Notes: generated from the letters alone by a model not told the origin. DNA of 64,000 bases from DATKMK01 sp035541895 (GCA_035541895.1 DATKMK010000098.1:62001-126000); one strand, 5' to 3'. Shown: positions 17,986 through 28,917, numbered from the stretch's first letter. Numbers and translations are program-made.

Positions 17986-19515
17986 ATGTCGCGCCCCTCA
18001 CCGCATGATCGCTGCGCCGGCTTGATGGTGCCGCTGTTTTCGCTGCGCAGCGAGTACGACGTAGGAATCGGCGAAATTCTCGACCTCATTCCGCTCGCCC
18101 GATGGGCCGCGCGCGTGGGTCAGCGCGTCATCCAACTGTTGCCAATCAATGAGACGGCGCCCGGCGAGGCCAGCCCCTACAACGCCATGAGCGCGTTTGC
18201 GATCGATCCGGTCTACATCAGCCTGCGCGCCGTGCCGGACGCCGGATCAATCTCGCCGATGCCGGCCGACGGCGAGCGACTGCCCCGAGAAGCCATCCGC
18301 AGCGCTAAGATGCTGGCATTGGCGGCGGCGTTCGAATCGTTCCAACGCCGCCCACGCGATGAGCCACTGGCAGCATTCCGCGCCTTCGTTGAAGCCAATC
18401 GCGATTGGCTGGATGACTATGCGCTGTTCCACGCGATCAAGGAAGCCCGCGACTTCGCGCCGTGGGACACGTGGCCGATGCGGCTACGCGATCGCGATCG
18501 TGCGGCATTGCGAAGGGCAGCCCGACGGTTCGCGTCCCGGATCGAGTTTCTGCGCTACGTGCAATGGATCGCGGCGCTGCAGTGGGCGGAAGTGCGCCGC
18601 GCCGCAGCGGCAGTCGGTGCGTGGCTCAAAGGCGATCTGCCGTTCGTTCTCGGCCGTGACAGTGCCGACGTGTGGACGCGGCAGGATGAGTTCGACCCGC
18701 GCTACTCGGTCGGGGCACCGCCCGACGAATTCAGCGCCACGGGGCAGTCGTGGAACCTGCCGATGTACGAGTGGCCGCGCGTGCGTGCGTCGGACTTCGC
18801 CTGGTGGCGCCGCCGCGCACACCATGGGTCGACACTGTACGATCTGTTCCGTATCGACCACATCATCGGCTTCTTTCGCACTTGGGCGATGCCGGTCGAT
18901 GCCGCCGACGCGCCTCGTTTCGTTCCGGGCGATGAAGCGGCGCAACGTGCGCAAGGCGAAGCCTTCCTCCGCGCGATCGGCGAGGCCGCCGGCGAGGCGC
19001 TGCCGATGGCGGAAGACCTCGGCACCGTCCCGCAATGGGTTCGCGCGGTGCTGCACGCCTTCGGGGTGCCGGGGTACAAGGTCTTTCGTTGGGAGCGCGA
19101 TGACCACGAGTATCGCGATCCGCGACGGTTCGATCCGTTGTCGGTGGTGACCACCGGCACCCACGACACGGACACGCTGGTCGAGTGGTGGTTTGGTCTG
19201 TCGCCAACGGAGCGACGCAACGCGCTCCGCGTGCTCGACCTCGGAGCGGACGCGAGCGAACCGGTGTTGTCGCGACCGCTGCGCGAGCAGATGCTGGCGC
19301 GACTCTACGACGCCGGCTCGGCGTGGATCATCTTGCCAATACAGGACGTATTCGGCTGGACGGGACGTATCAATGTGCCGGCGACGCCGAGCGCGCAGAA
19401 CTGGAACTGGCGCATGCCGGTTGCGGTGGATCGGCTCGATGCGGATCCCGTCATCCGCGAGTTGACGGCGTGGCTGCGGCCGGCGGCGGTCGCGAGCGCC
19501 CGCCTGCACGAGTGA
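17986..19515 (+). CDS. malQ: 4-alpha-glucanotransferase (amylomaltase)
   Basis: This GH77 protein is about 509 residues from the ATG at 17986; an in-frame GTG at 17953 would add 11. CAGLMVPLFSLRSEYDVGIG opens the domain. FRIDHIIGFFRTW carries the nucleophile Asp (near residue 290), MAEDLGT the acid/base Glu (near 342), and TGTHDTDTLVEWW the third catalytic Asp (near 392). It disproportionates maltodextrins in the cytoplasm. No other glycogen or maltose genes are nearby except the GH1 enzyme on the opposite strand. It ends 12 bases before the convergent SDR. Confidence 0.94.
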   Translation: MSRPSPHDRCAGLMVPLFSLRSEYDVGIGEILDLIPLARWAARVGQRVIQLLPINETAPGEASPYNAMSAFAIDPVYISLRAVPDAGSISPMPADGERLPREAIRSAKMLALAAAFESFQRRPRDEPLAAFRAFVEANRDWLDDYALFHAIKEARDFAPWDTWPMRLRDRDRAALRRAARRFASRIEFLRYVQWIAALQWAEVRRAAAAVGAWLKGDLPFVLGRDSADVWTRQDEFDPRYSVGAPPDEFSATGQSWNLPMYEWPRVRASDFAWWRRRAHHGSTLYDLFRIDHIIGFFRTWAMPVDAADAPRFVPGDEAAQRAQGEAFLRAIGEAAGEALPMAEDLGTVPQWVRAVLHAFGVPGYKVFRWERDDHEYRDPRRFDPLSVVTTGTHDTDTLVEWWFGLSPTERRNALRVLDLGADASEPVLSRPLREQMLARLYDAGSAWIILPIQDVFGWTGRINVPATPSAQNWNWRMPVAVDRLDADPVIRELTAWLRPAAVASARLHE

Positions 19516-19527
19516 ACCACAGTGCGA

Positions 19528-20295
19528 TCAAAACGTGTCGGGTCGAAGCAGCGCGTCGGTTCCGCCGTCGACGAAGAGAACACTCCCGCAACAGAACGAA
19601 GCCTCATCGCTGAGGAGAAACACGATCGCCGCCGCGATGTCATCCGGATCGCCGAAGCCGCCGGTGGGAATCGGAAAGTTGCGAATCGCCGGCCCGAACA
19701 CCGGATGATCCAGGCCACCTTGCAGCAGCGGTGTGCTGACGGCGCCGGGCGCCACCGCGTTTAGTCGAATGCCGGCGCCCGCCCACTCCGGCGTCGGCGC
19801 CATGCGACGCACCCAGCGCGCCAAGGCGAGCTTGGAGCCGCCGTAGACGCGCGCGCTGTCGAGTGTCGCCGCAAGCGCGCGCGCGTCGGTTTCGTTGCCG
19901 GCGAGACACGCGGCCACCATCGGCGTCTCGGCGCCGGGCAATGTCGCGGAGTTGGACGAGACCGCGACGGCTGCCGCGGGCGTGGCCGCGGCCAGCGCCT
20001 CGCGCAGTCCGGCGAGGAGCGTGTGCGCGCCGAAGTAGTTCACCGAGACGATCAGCGAACAGTTCTCGACCTGCGGTCCGACGCCGGCGCAGACGACCAG
20101 GCCGTCAAGGCTGCCGCTGCTGACGCGCAGCACGCCGGCGATCGCGGCGGCGCGGCCCGCAGGTGTGGCGAGGTTGGCCACCACTTCCGCGTTGGCGAGA
20201 TCGACACCGATCACGTCGTTGCCGGCTTCCTCCAGACGCGCGCGGGTCGCGGCGCCGATGCCCGATGCCGATCCGGTGATTGCGATGACTCCCAT
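19528..20295 (-). CDS. Short-chain dehydrogenase/reductase (3-alpha-hydroxysteroid dehydrogenase-like)
   Basis: This 255-residue classical SDR has TGSASGIG (7-14) for NAD(P) binding, a catalytic Ser in AVSSNSA (about 113-116) and YGGSK (Y151, K155). The central stretch with LIVSVNYFGAHTLLAGLREA and a long insert before the active Tyr resembles 3-alpha-hydroxysteroid dehydrogenase/carbonyl reductases of the HSD3a type. The substrate is therefore probably a steroid or other bulky alcohol/ketone, but this is inference. It sits just downstream of metX-metW on the same strand. Confidence 0.85.
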   Translation of the reverse strand: MGVIAITGSASGIGAATRARLEEAGNDVIGVDLANAEVVANLATPAGRAAAIAGVLRVSSGSLDGLVVCAGVGPQVENCSLIVSVNYFGAHTLLAGLREALAAATPAAAVAVSSNSATLPGAETPMVAACLAGNETDARALAATLDSARVYGGSKLALARWVRRMAPTPEWAGAGIRLNAVAPGAVSTPLLQGGLDHPVFGPAIRNFPIPTGGFGDPDDIAAAIVFLLSDEASFCCGSVLFVDGGTDALLRPDTF

Positions 20296-20328
20296 GACGT
20301 TCCTTTCCGTTGCCGTCGACGGATGGAC

Positions 20329-22143
20329 CTATCGACTCAAAACGAAGATCGCGACATCCGCATTCCAATTGGGATTGTCGACGATCCACCGGCCGGTCGC
20401 GCTGTCCAGATAGAGTTGGCGATGCCGCCGGATGCCCTTGCGTTCGCAGAAATCTTCGAAGTCGGCGATCGAGGGGAAGCGACGGTTGGGCGTGTTGAAC
20501 CATTCGAAATGGTACGGCCCCTCGGCCTTGGGCGAGCGGCCCTGCTGGTACAGCATCGCGCGCAGCTTGTGGTAGGCGAAGTTGGGAAAGCTAACGACGC
20601 ACGAGCGACCGACCCGCAACATCTCGTCGATGATCCCTTCGGTGTCGATCACCGACTGTAACGTTTGCGACAGCACGACGACATCGAACTGATCGGACAC
20701 GAAGGACGACAGGCCGCGCTCCAAGTCGCCTTGCACCACGACGAGCCCCGATTCGGTGCAGGCCAGCACCGCGCGCTCGTCGAGTTCGACGCCGACCAGT
20801 CGGCTATGGCCGCGCTCGCGCAAGCGCGACAGCAGCGCGCCGGTGCCGCAGCCGAGGTCCAACACGCTCGCGCCGCGCGGAATCAGCTCGAGGATCATCT
20901 CGTAGTCGAGGCGTCGATCGTGGAAGATGCTGGTCGGCTCGTCGATGGCGGCGACGCTGCGCGCGCCGGTCGATGCATCGGCCGGCATCGGCTCGCCGAG
21001 ATGGTTGAGAAAGGCACGCACCATGCCGCCGTAGATCGACAGCTTTTCCTCCAAAAGGAACGAGTCGTGGCCGCCGGAGGTCTCGACGTTACAGTAGGTC
21101 ACGGAGCGTTCGGCGCCGAGCAGGGCATCGACGATCTGCCGGCTCTGCTCGGGCGGGAAGAGCCAATCGCTGGCATAGCTGATCACGAGCCAGCGGCAGC
21201 GGCTGCGCGCGAACGTCGCGCGGAGATCGGCCGGCGTGTCGCCGAGATCGAAGAGATCCATCGCCATCGAGAGGGTGACGTAGCTGTTGGCATCGAAGCG
21301 CTCGACGAACTTGTGCCCCTGATACGCGAGATAGGAGCCGACGGAAAACTTCTTCTCGAAGAACGTCGGCACATCACGCGGACGCAAGCGACTCGCGTCG
21401 AACTTCGCGGTCATCGCTTCGCGCGAGAGGTAGGTGACGTGCGCGAGCATGCGCGCGAGCGCCAACCCGACTGCGGGACCGGCACCCCGCTCGTAATACT
21501 GGCCGCCGTGAAAGTCCGGGTCGTGCAGGATCGCGTTGCGGCCGACGACGTCGAAGGCGAGCGCTTGACTGGTCAGGCGCGCCGACGTCGCGAGCGCGAT
21601 GCACCCGCGGACGCGGTCGGGATGGCGAATTGCCCACGTCGTTGCTTGGTGGCCGCCGAGGGAGCCGCCGACGACGGCGCGCAGCGCGGCGACGCCGAGA
21701 TGGTCCACCAGCCGCCGTTGCACGTCGACCATGTCGCCGACGGTGATGGTCGGAAAGTCGGCGCCGTAGGGTCGTCCGGTGCGCGGGTTGATACTGTTGG
21801 GTCCGGTCGTGCCGCGACAGCCGCCCAGAATGTTGGGGCAGATGACGAAGTAGCGATCGGTGTCGATCGATTTGCCCGGACCGACCACGATGTCCCACCA
21901 GCCCGGATCGTCGGCATCGTCGTGGCGCGCGACGTGGGAGTCGCCGCTGATCGCGTGACAGACCAACACCGCGTTGTCGCCGCGCGCATTCAAGCTGCCG
22001 TAGGTTTCGTACGTCACGCACACCTCAGCGAGCTCGCCGCCGAGTTCGAGCGTCAGCGGTTCGGCGAAGGTGACGGTCTTGGCGAACCGCAGCGATGCAG
22101 CGCTGCGGGTGCTGTCGCTGCTGTCAAAGGGCGGATCGACCAT
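20329..22143 (-). CDS. metX-metW: Homoserine O-acyltransferase fused to MetW
   Basis: This 604-residue two-domain protein starts at the ATG at 22143. Residues about 18-385 are a MetX alpha/beta hydrolase: VCHAISGDSHVA, NILGGCRGTTGP, the nucleophile elbow VGGSLGGHQA (S161) and a late SGGHDSFLL with the catalytic His. Residues about 400-604 match MetW, a class I methyltransferase-like protein: SVLDLGCGTGALLSRL, then VVLSQTLQ and FPNFAYHKLRAML. MetX acylates homoserine for methionine synthesis; MetW is needed for activity in some bacteria. The two are usually separate neighbouring genes. Here one frame joins them with no internal stop. metY lies immediately upstream with a 19-base gap. Confidence 0.93.
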   Translation of the reverse strand: MVDPPFDSSDSTRSAASLRFAKTVTFAEPLTLELGGELAEVCVTYETYGSLNARGDNAVLVCHAISGDSHVARHDDADDPGWWDIVVGPGKSIDTDRYFVICPNILGGCRGTTGPNSINPRTGRPYGADFPTITVGDMVDVQRRLVDHLGVAALRAVVGGSLGGHQATTWAIRHPDRVRGCIALATSARLTSQALAFDVVGRNAILHDPDFHGGQYYERGAGPAVGLALARMLAHVTYLSREAMTAKFDASRLRPRDVPTFFEKKFSVGSYLAYQGHKFVERFDANSYVTLSMAMDLFDLGDTPADLRATFARSRCRWLVISYASDWLFPPEQSRQIVDALLGAERSVTYCNVETSGGHDSFLLEEKLSIYGGMVRAFLNHLGEPMPADASTGARSVAAIDEPTSIFHDRRLDYEMILELIPRGASVLDLGCGTGALLSRLRERGHSRLVGVELDERAVLACTESGLVVVQGDLERGLSSFVSDQFDVVVLSQTLQSVIDTEGIIDEMLRVGRSCVVSFPNFAYHKLRAMLYQQGRSPKAEGPYHFEWFNTPNRRFPSIADFEDFCERKGIRRHRQLYLDSATGRWIVDNPNWNADVAIFVLSR

Positions 22144-22162
22144 ACGCACGGTCGCTGCGTGG

Positions 22163-23470
22163 TCAGCGCTGCGATGCGCGGAGGGCTTGGTCGATATCGG
22201 CGATGATGTCGCGCTCGTCCTCGATCCCGATCGACAGCCGCACGTATTCCGGGCTGACGCCGGTCTCGCGCTGCTCGGCTTCGGTGAGCTGCGAGTGCGT
22301 CGTCGACGCCGGGTGAATCACCAGCGTTTTCGCGTCGCCGATGTTCGCCAGGTGGCTGGCGAGCTTGACCGCGTTGATGAACTTGATCCCGGCCTCGCGG
22401 CCGCCTTTGATGCCAAAGCCGACGACCGCCCCGTGCCCATTCGGGAGATAGCGCGTGGCGCGGTCGTGATCGGGATGGCTCGGCAGGCCGGGGTAGTTCA
22501 CCCACTCGACGGCGGCATGCTTTTCGAGGAAGCGCGCCACCGCAAGGGCGTTGCCGCAATGGCGTGCCATCCGCAAATGCAGGGTTTCGAGACCGAGCAA
22601 GAACAAGAACGCTGCGAACGGGCTCATGCAGGCGCCGGTGTCGCGCAGCCAATGCGTGCGGATGTGAAGAATGTACGCGATGTTGCCGATCGGCCGCAGC
22701 GCTTCCTCGAACACCACGCCGTGATAGGCGGGATCGGGGGCGCAGAACTCGGGCCACTTCTGCGGATTTTTCGCCCAGGGGAACTTGCCGCTGTCGACGA
22801 TCACGCCGCCGATGTGCGCGCCGTGGCCGCCGATGAACTTGGTCGTCGAGTAAATGACGACGTCGATGCCGTGCTCGATCGGTCGCAGCAGCATCGGCGT
22901 CAGCACCGTGCTGTCGCACAGCACCGGCAGATCGAGCGCGTGCGCCGCGTCTGCGAGGCGGCGGAAGTCGGGCACATCGTTCTTCGGATTGCCGAGGCTT
23001 TCGAGGTAGACGCAACGCGTGTTGGCGTCGGCGAGTTCGGCGATCTTCTCGGGATGGTGCGGATCGAAGAATCGGACCTCGATGCCGAGCTTCCGCAGGG
23101 TCTGGGTGAACAGCGTCCAGGTTCCGCCGTAGAGACTGGTGGCGGAGATGAAGTTCTGCCCGCTGTGACAGATCGTCAGGATGGCCGCCGTAATCGCCGC
23201 CTGACCCGATGCGAACGCGAGTGCCGCGGCGCCGCCGTCGAGCGCCGCCAAGCGCTTCTCGAGCACGTCGTTGGTCGGGTTCATCAACCGCGAGTAAATG
23301 TTTCCGAATTCCTTGAGCGCGAACAGGTTGGCGGCGTGATCGGTGTCGGTGAACACGTACGATGTCGTGGCGTAGATCGGAACGGCGCGCGCGCCGGTGG
23401 CGTCGACCGTCTGGCCGGCGTGCACCGCCAACGTGCCGAGTCCGGGTGATGGGGTGGTGTCGGTACTCAT
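22163..23470 (-). CDS. metY: O-acetylhomoserine sulfhydrylase
   Basis: The protein is 435 residues from the ATG at 23470, preceded by GAGGAG seven bases upstream. It is a Cys/Met-metabolism PLP enzyme: VIYSTTKFIGGHG holds the PLP lysine K211, and NPTNDVLEKRLAALDGG and LAFASGQAA are family motifs. The length (about 430) and the C-terminal SVGIED-like RLSIGIEDERDIIADI place it with MetY rather than the shorter MetB/MetC. It makes homocysteine directly from O-acetylhomoserine and sulfide. It is transcribed ahead of metX-metW, so the two act in the same pathway, with ahcY and the SahR-like regulator 3 kb away. Confidence 0.93.
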   Translation of the reverse strand: MSTDTTPSPGLGTLAVHAGQTVDATGARAVPIYATTSYVFTDTDHAANLFALKEFGNIYSRLMNPTNDVLEKRLAALDGGAAALAFASGQAAITAAILTICHSGQNFISATSLYGGTWTLFTQTLRKLGIEVRFFDPHHPEKIAELADANTRCVYLESLGNPKNDVPDFRRLADAAHALDLPVLCDSTVLTPMLLRPIEHGIDVVIYSTTKFIGGHGAHIGGVIVDSGKFPWAKNPQKWPEFCAPDPAYHGVVFEEALRPIGNIAYILHIRTHWLRDTGACMSPFAAFLFLLGLETLHLRMARHCGNALAVARFLEKHAAVEWVNYPGLPSHPDHDRATRYLPNGHGAVVGFGIKGGREAGIKFINAVKLASHLANIGDAKTLVIHPASTTHSQLTEAEQRETGVSPEYVRLSIGIEDERDIIADIDQALRASQR

Positions 23471-23622
23471 CGCAAGCTCCTCTTCACGATCCAGTCTGCC
23501 GCAATAGATCATTCACTGCGCAGCGACGCCAGCCCCTGCGGTCGCCGCGAGGTTTACCCCAACATCGCGCTCAGTCTATAAGCTGGGGCTGCGAGAGCTT
23601 GGATTGGAGGGAGGACGGTAGA

Positions 23623-24288
23623 ATGGATTGTCGAGTCGTGTGCATTTCGCGCGCGCTTGCGGCTGGCGGCGAAGGGATCGGGCAAGCGGTCGCCCAGCGA
23701 TTGAACTTTCGGTACGTCGACGAGCAGATCATCGCGCGCGCGGCGCAACAGGCGCAAGTCGATCCGAAGCTGGTCGAGGCCGCCGAGCACCGCAAGAACC
23801 TGATCGATCGGCTGCTGGACAAGTTGGCGGCGGCGCAGGAGTTGGCGGGCCCGGCCTCGCTAGCCACCGGTCTGCCGCTCGACGCGTTCGTCCCGATGGC
23901 GCCGTCCACCTACCGGGCGAACGAAGACGATATGCGCGTGCTGATTCGCGCCGCGATTCACGAAGTCGCCGGCATGGGCCAAGCCGTCATCGTCGCACAC
24001 GCGGCATCGATGGCGTTGGCCGGTACCGACGGCGTGCTGCGGGTGCTGGTCACTGCATCTCCCGAGACGCGCAGCCAGCGGTTGGCGGCGGCGAGCCACG
24101 TGGACAGCACCAAGGCGGCGGGCGAGATCGCGAACTCCGATCGCGAGCGGCGCGACTACTTCCAGCGCTTTTATAACATCAAGACCGAGCTGCCGACCCA
24201 TTACGATCTGGTCATCAACACCGATGCCCTTGGCGCGGCGCAGGCCGTCGAGATCATCGTCGCGGCGGCGCGAAGTGCATCGGCCTGA
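23623..24288 (+). CDS. Cytidylate kinase-like protein
   Basis: The protein is 221 residues, starting at the ATG at 23623 after GGGAGG. MDCRVVCISRALAAGGEGIG is a degenerate P-loop region, followed by VAQRLNFRYVDEQIIARAAQ, typical of the PF13189 cytidylate-kinase-like family. The lid region (SPETRSQRLAAASH) and the late RRDYFQRFYNIK are also conserved in that group. True Cmk activity is uncertain, because members of this family often lack proven substrates. It is divergent from metY and convergent with the CoA transferase. Confidence 0.75.
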   Translation: MDCRVVCISRALAAGGEGIGQAVAQRLNFRYVDEQIIARAAQQAQVDPKLVEAAEHRKNLIDRLLDKLAAAQELAGPASLATGLPLDAFVPMAPSTYRANEDDMRVLIRAAIHEVAGMGQAVIVAHAASMALAGTDGVLRVLVTASPETRSQRLAAASHVDSTKAAGEIANSDRERRDYFQRFYNIKTELPTHYDLVINTDALGAAQAVEIIVAAARSASA

Positions 24289-24477
24289 TGGCGCCGGCGC
24301 CGATCAGAATCGACATTTCAAGATCGCCGTCCGCCCGCGTAAGAAACCAGTTGCGAACGTCGTTGGCGAGTCCGGCCGCAGAGTCCGCCGGGTTGGCGCG
24401 CGGACGAGTGTAGCCGCGCGCTCCAACCAGGACGATCCGATGGGCGTCGTCGGCCTGCCCCGAGCGGACGTCTCACG

Positions 24478-25734
24478 TCAACCGAGTGTGCCGCTCCGAC
24501 GCAGCTCGCCGACGCGCGCGTCGTCGTAACCGAGCACCTCGCGCAGGACCGTTTCGGTGTCGCGGCCGGGCTCGACGGCCGCCTTGGACGGCACCGGCAG
24601 TTCTTCACCCAGCAACTTGATCGGTGACGGCATGAGATCGGTGCCGGCTTCGTGGTATGGGCGCAGCGGCAGACGCGCTTGGAATTGCGGATCGCGGGTG
24701 ATCGATTTGGTGTCGTGCACCGGCGCAATCGGCGTGTTCACCTTCAGACCGAAGGCAAGCCATTCCTCGGTAGTACGAGTGGCGAAGATCGCCGCCAGTT
24801 CGCGCCGCAGCGGGAGGTTGCCGCGCGCGTGATCGGCGTATTTCGACCCGGGATTCTGTTCGAACAGCTCGGGCCGCCCCACGCCCTCGCAGAAGTTTTT
24901 CCAGAACTCGCGTTCCGAGGCCATGAACAGGATGAGCCCGTCCTTCGAGCGGTAGTATTGATAGCGGACGCCTTCGGTCATGCTGTTGTCGCCAACCGGG
25001 CGTCGCGGACCTTTGCCGTCGCCGTCGTTGCCCGTGACTTCGTCCTCCGGCCGCTCGTAGGCCTTGTTACCTTCGATGCCGTTCCAGTTGAACGCCGCCG
25101 CGGCGTCGCTCTGCGCCACCTCGAAGCGACACCCGTGCCCGGTTGCGCGTGCGCGAATGATCGCCGCACAGATGCCGAGCGCGGCGTATAGCGGGCCGGC
25201 GTTGATACCGACCGCGGTGTAGCTGGGAAGCGTCGGCATGCCGTCCGCGTTGAACGTTGGCCGCGCGACACCCGCCCAGGCGTCGTAGGCGATGCCGTGG
25301 CTCGGCATGTCCTTGTACGGCCCGGTCAGCCCATAGCCTGAGATCGTGCAGAAGACGATCTTCGGGTTGACCGACTGCATGCGTTCGTAGGTCAGCCCGC
25401 GCCGGGCGAGAGCGCCGGGCCGCATTGCTTCGATGACGGCGTCGGCGCCGCGCACGAGATCGAGGTACGTGGTGACACCATCGGCTGTGCGGAGATCGAT
25501 GATGATGCTGCGCTTGCCGCGATTGAGGTGCCAGTGCAGCAGGGAGATGCCGTCGATGATCGGAAACGCCATCTTGCGCACGTAGTCTCCGCCGCCGGGA
25601 TTCTCGACCTTGATGACCTCGGCGCCGAGATCGGCAAGTTGCATCCCGACTGCCGCGGGTCCGAGCAGAGAGCTTTCGATGATACGAACGCCGGACAACA
25701 GGCCGGACGCATTGGTTGGTGCAGACGAGGCCAT
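24478..25734 (-). CDS. Family III CoA transferase (CaiB/BaiF type)
   Basis: The protein is 418 residues from the ATG at 25734, with GGAGGAATTG upstream. LLSGVRIIESSLLGPAAVGM, LADLGAEVIKVENPGGGDY and RGKRSIIIDLR are the N-terminal signatures of class III CoA transferases. They move CoA between acyl groups through an aspartyl anhydride. At the expected active site the sequence reads KDMPSHGIAYDAWAG, so the usual Asp of the (G/A)HD motif is Gly; D151 lies four residues further on. The substrate is unknown. It is divergent from the ArsR-methyltransferase gene with 129 bases between them. Confidence 0.88.
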   Translation of the reverse strand: MASSAPTNASGLLSGVRIIESSLLGPAAVGMQLADLGAEVIKVENPGGGDYVRKMAFPIIDGISLLHWHLNRGKRSIIIDLRTADGVTTYLDLVRGADAVIEAMRPGALARRGLTYERMQSVNPKIVFCTISGYGLTGPYKDMPSHGIAYDAWAGVARPTFNADGMPTLPSYTAVGINAGPLYAALGICAAIIRARATGHGCRFEVAQSDAAAAFNWNGIEGNKAYERPEDEVTGNDGDGKGPRRPVGDNSMTEGVRYQYYRSKDGLILFMASEREFWKNFCEGVGRPELFEQNPGSKYADHARGNLPLRRELAAIFATRTTEEWLAFGLKVNTPIAPVHDTKSITRDPQFQARLPLRPYHEAGTDLMPSPIKLLGEELPVPSKAAVEPGRDTETVLREVLGYDDARVGELRRSGTLG

Positions 25735-25843
25735 GAACGCAATTCCTCCGTGTTCGCGCGTCGACGTACGCTCCTGCCATGATGCGGGGATGGAGTCCAG
25801 TGCGACGGGTGCTTGACTCAAGAACGGCCTCAATGTATCGCTT

Positions 25844-25861
25844 AATCCGGATTGACGGATT
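25844..25861 (+). promoter_or_regulatory. Inverted repeat overlapping the start region of the ArsR-type regulator gene
   Basis: AATCCG-GATTGA-CGGATT is a perfect 6-bp inverted repeat with a six-base spacer, ending two bases before the ATG at 25864. It also contains the 10-bp palindrome AATCCGGATT. Position and symmetry fit an autoregulatory ArsR operator; binding is inferred only. Confidence 0.45.
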
Positions 25862-25863
25862 GA

Positions 25864-26843
25864 ATGAACAACGGCGTTCCCGACATCATTGCGCGGATGG
25901 GCGGACTAGCGGACGTGACACGCGCGCGAACCCTGCGCTTGGTCGAGCAGCACGAGCTGACCGTCGCGGATCTCTGCGCGGTCTTGCAATTGCCGCAGTC
26001 CACGGTCAGCCGGCACCTCAAGCTCCTCGCGGACGACGGTTGGGTTACCGCGCGAGCGGAAGGAACGAGCCGGCTGTATCGGATGGATGGCCAGCACTTG
26101 GATTCGGCGGCGCGGCGGCTGTGGGCGTTGATCCGCGAACACAGCGCGCAAACCCGCCGCGCGGCGCACGACGATCAACGACTCGCCAGCATCGTCGCGG
26201 CGCGGCAGACGCGTTCGCAGGCGTTCTTCAATTCGTCGGCAGGTCAGTGGGACCGCTTGCGACGCGAGATGTTCGGCGACCGCTTCGATGCGGTGGCGCT
26301 GACCGGATTGCTGGAGGACACCTGGGTGATGGGCGATCTGGGCTGCGGCACGGGACAGGTCTCGGAGACGGTTGCCCCCTTCGTCCGTGGGGTAATCGCC
26401 GTCGACAGCTCACGCGCCATGCTCAAGGCGGCGCGCCAGCGGCTGGCGAGCTTTCCGCAGGTCGACATCCGCCACGGCGACTTGTCGGTGCTGCCGATCG
26501 ATGACGGAAGCCTCGATGCCGCGGTGACCTGTCTGGTGCTGCATCACGTCGCCGATCCCCCGGCGGTGTTGCGTGCGGCGGCGCGCGTGCTGCGGCCCGC
26601 CGGGCGGTTGTTGGTGATCGATATGCTGGCGCATGAGCGGCGCGAGTACCAGCAGCAGATGGGACACGTCTGGCTCGGCTTCGAGCCGTCACAAATTACG
26701 AACTGGTTGCACGACGCCGGCTTCGAACGGCCGCGCGTGCAGCCATTGCCGCCGGCGGCGCAGGCAAAGGGCCCGGCATTGTTCGCCGCCAGCGCGCGCC
26801 GCGCGCGGTCGAATGCACATTCAAAATCGAGGAGGGAATCGCG

Positions 26844-26847
<4 letters not shown>
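25864..26847 (+). CDS. ArsR-family regulator with SAM-dependent methyltransferase-like domain (SahR-like)
   Basis: The protein is 327 residues. Residues 12-90 are an ArsR winged helix (LRLVEQHELTVADLCAVLQL, then QSTVSRHLKLLADDGWV). Residues about 145-310 are a class I methyltransferase fold with MGDLGCGTGQVSETV as motif I and DGSLDAAVTCLVLHHV as motif IV. The gene overlaps ahcY by four bases (ATGA). This architecture and location match SahR, the S-adenosylhomocysteine-sensing regulator of methionine-cycle genes known from proteobacteria, in which the methyltransferase-like domain senses SAH. Whether it also methylates anything is unknown. Confidence 0.84.
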
Positions 26848-28331
<1,484 letters not shown>

Positions 28332-28342
28332 ATTTCAATCGA

Positions 28343-28373
28343 CTCACCGGGGAGCGTGACGCTCCCCGGTGAG
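28343..28373. terminator. Perfect 14-bp hairpin between convergent ahcY and DUF4136 genes
   Basis: CTCACCGGGGAGCG, then TGA, then CGCTCCCCGGTGAG: a perfect 14-bp stem with a 3-base loop, 11 bases after the ahcY stop and immediately before the stop of the convergent gene. There is no T-run on either side. It probably acts as a bidirectional terminator or 3'-end stabiliser. Confidence 0.6.
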
Positions 28374-28374
28374 G

Positions 28375-28917
28375 TTACGGAGCCGGCCGCGGCGGAAAGG
28401 TTTGCAGCATCTCCGCAATGATGTCGCCGAGGCGGTCGTCGCGCTGCACCTCCTCGATGGCGACCTTAACCACTGCGCGCCAGGCCGGCTGTCCGGAGTG
28501 CGGGTCGAGGATCTCGATCCGTAGCGCCCCTTGCTCATAGCCTTCGGTGAACGTGTTGACGACGTTACCGGAGCCACCCGCTTCGCGATAGGCGTAGAAG
28601 TCGTCGAGGGTATCGATCGTCTGATCGCGAATGCTGATGCCGTAGGCCACACGAAAATCCGGCGACGCCGCCGATTGACGCAAGAAGCCCTTGGCCGCCA
28701 GGCGATCCTCGATCGCCGCGCGGATGCGGCGGTCGAGCAGACGTCCTTGCTCGGTGGACGCAACCGAAACCGGTCCCCACTCATACGTGCGGTAAAGCGA
28801 GAAATCGATCGCCGGATCGTAATGCGCAGCAACGCGCGGCATGGATGTGCGACAGCCGCTCAGGACCATGCAGAGCGCCGTGCAAATGATCGCGCAAGCT
28901 CCCTGGCTTCGACTCAT
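28375..28917 (-). CDS. DUF4136 lipoprotein
   Basis: The protein is about 180 residues from the ATG at 28917; an in-frame GTG six bases earlier is possible. A short hydrophobic signal ends in a lipobox (VLSGC, Cys at about 22). The mature part begins HYDPAIDFSLYRTYEWGP and includes AAIEDRLAAKGFLRQSAASP and DFRVAYG, the usual DUF4136 pattern. The C-terminal AWRAVVKVAIEE segment is also typical. Function is unknown; members are periplasmic or outer-membrane lipoproteins. Confidence 0.8.
   Translation of the reverse strand: MSRSQGACAIICTALCMVLSGCRTSMPRVAAHYDPAIDFSLYRTYEWGPVSVASTEQGRLLDRRIRAAIEDRLAAKGFLRQSAASPDFRVAYGISIRDQTIDTLDDFYAYREAGGSGNVVNTFTEGYEQGALRIEILDPHSGQPAWRAVVKVAIEEVQRDDRLGDIIAEMLQTFPPRPAP

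Noticed and set aside
24254..24477. Open frame of about 66-70 codons on the minus strand after the CoA transferase
   Set aside because: It lacks a start codon and overlaps the end of the cytidylate-kinase-like gene; no homologue is recognised.
26700..26843. SAH riboswitch before ahcY
   Set aside because: The 5' end of ahcY lies inside the regulator gene and I see no SAH-aptamer core; control is more likely by the SahR-like protein.
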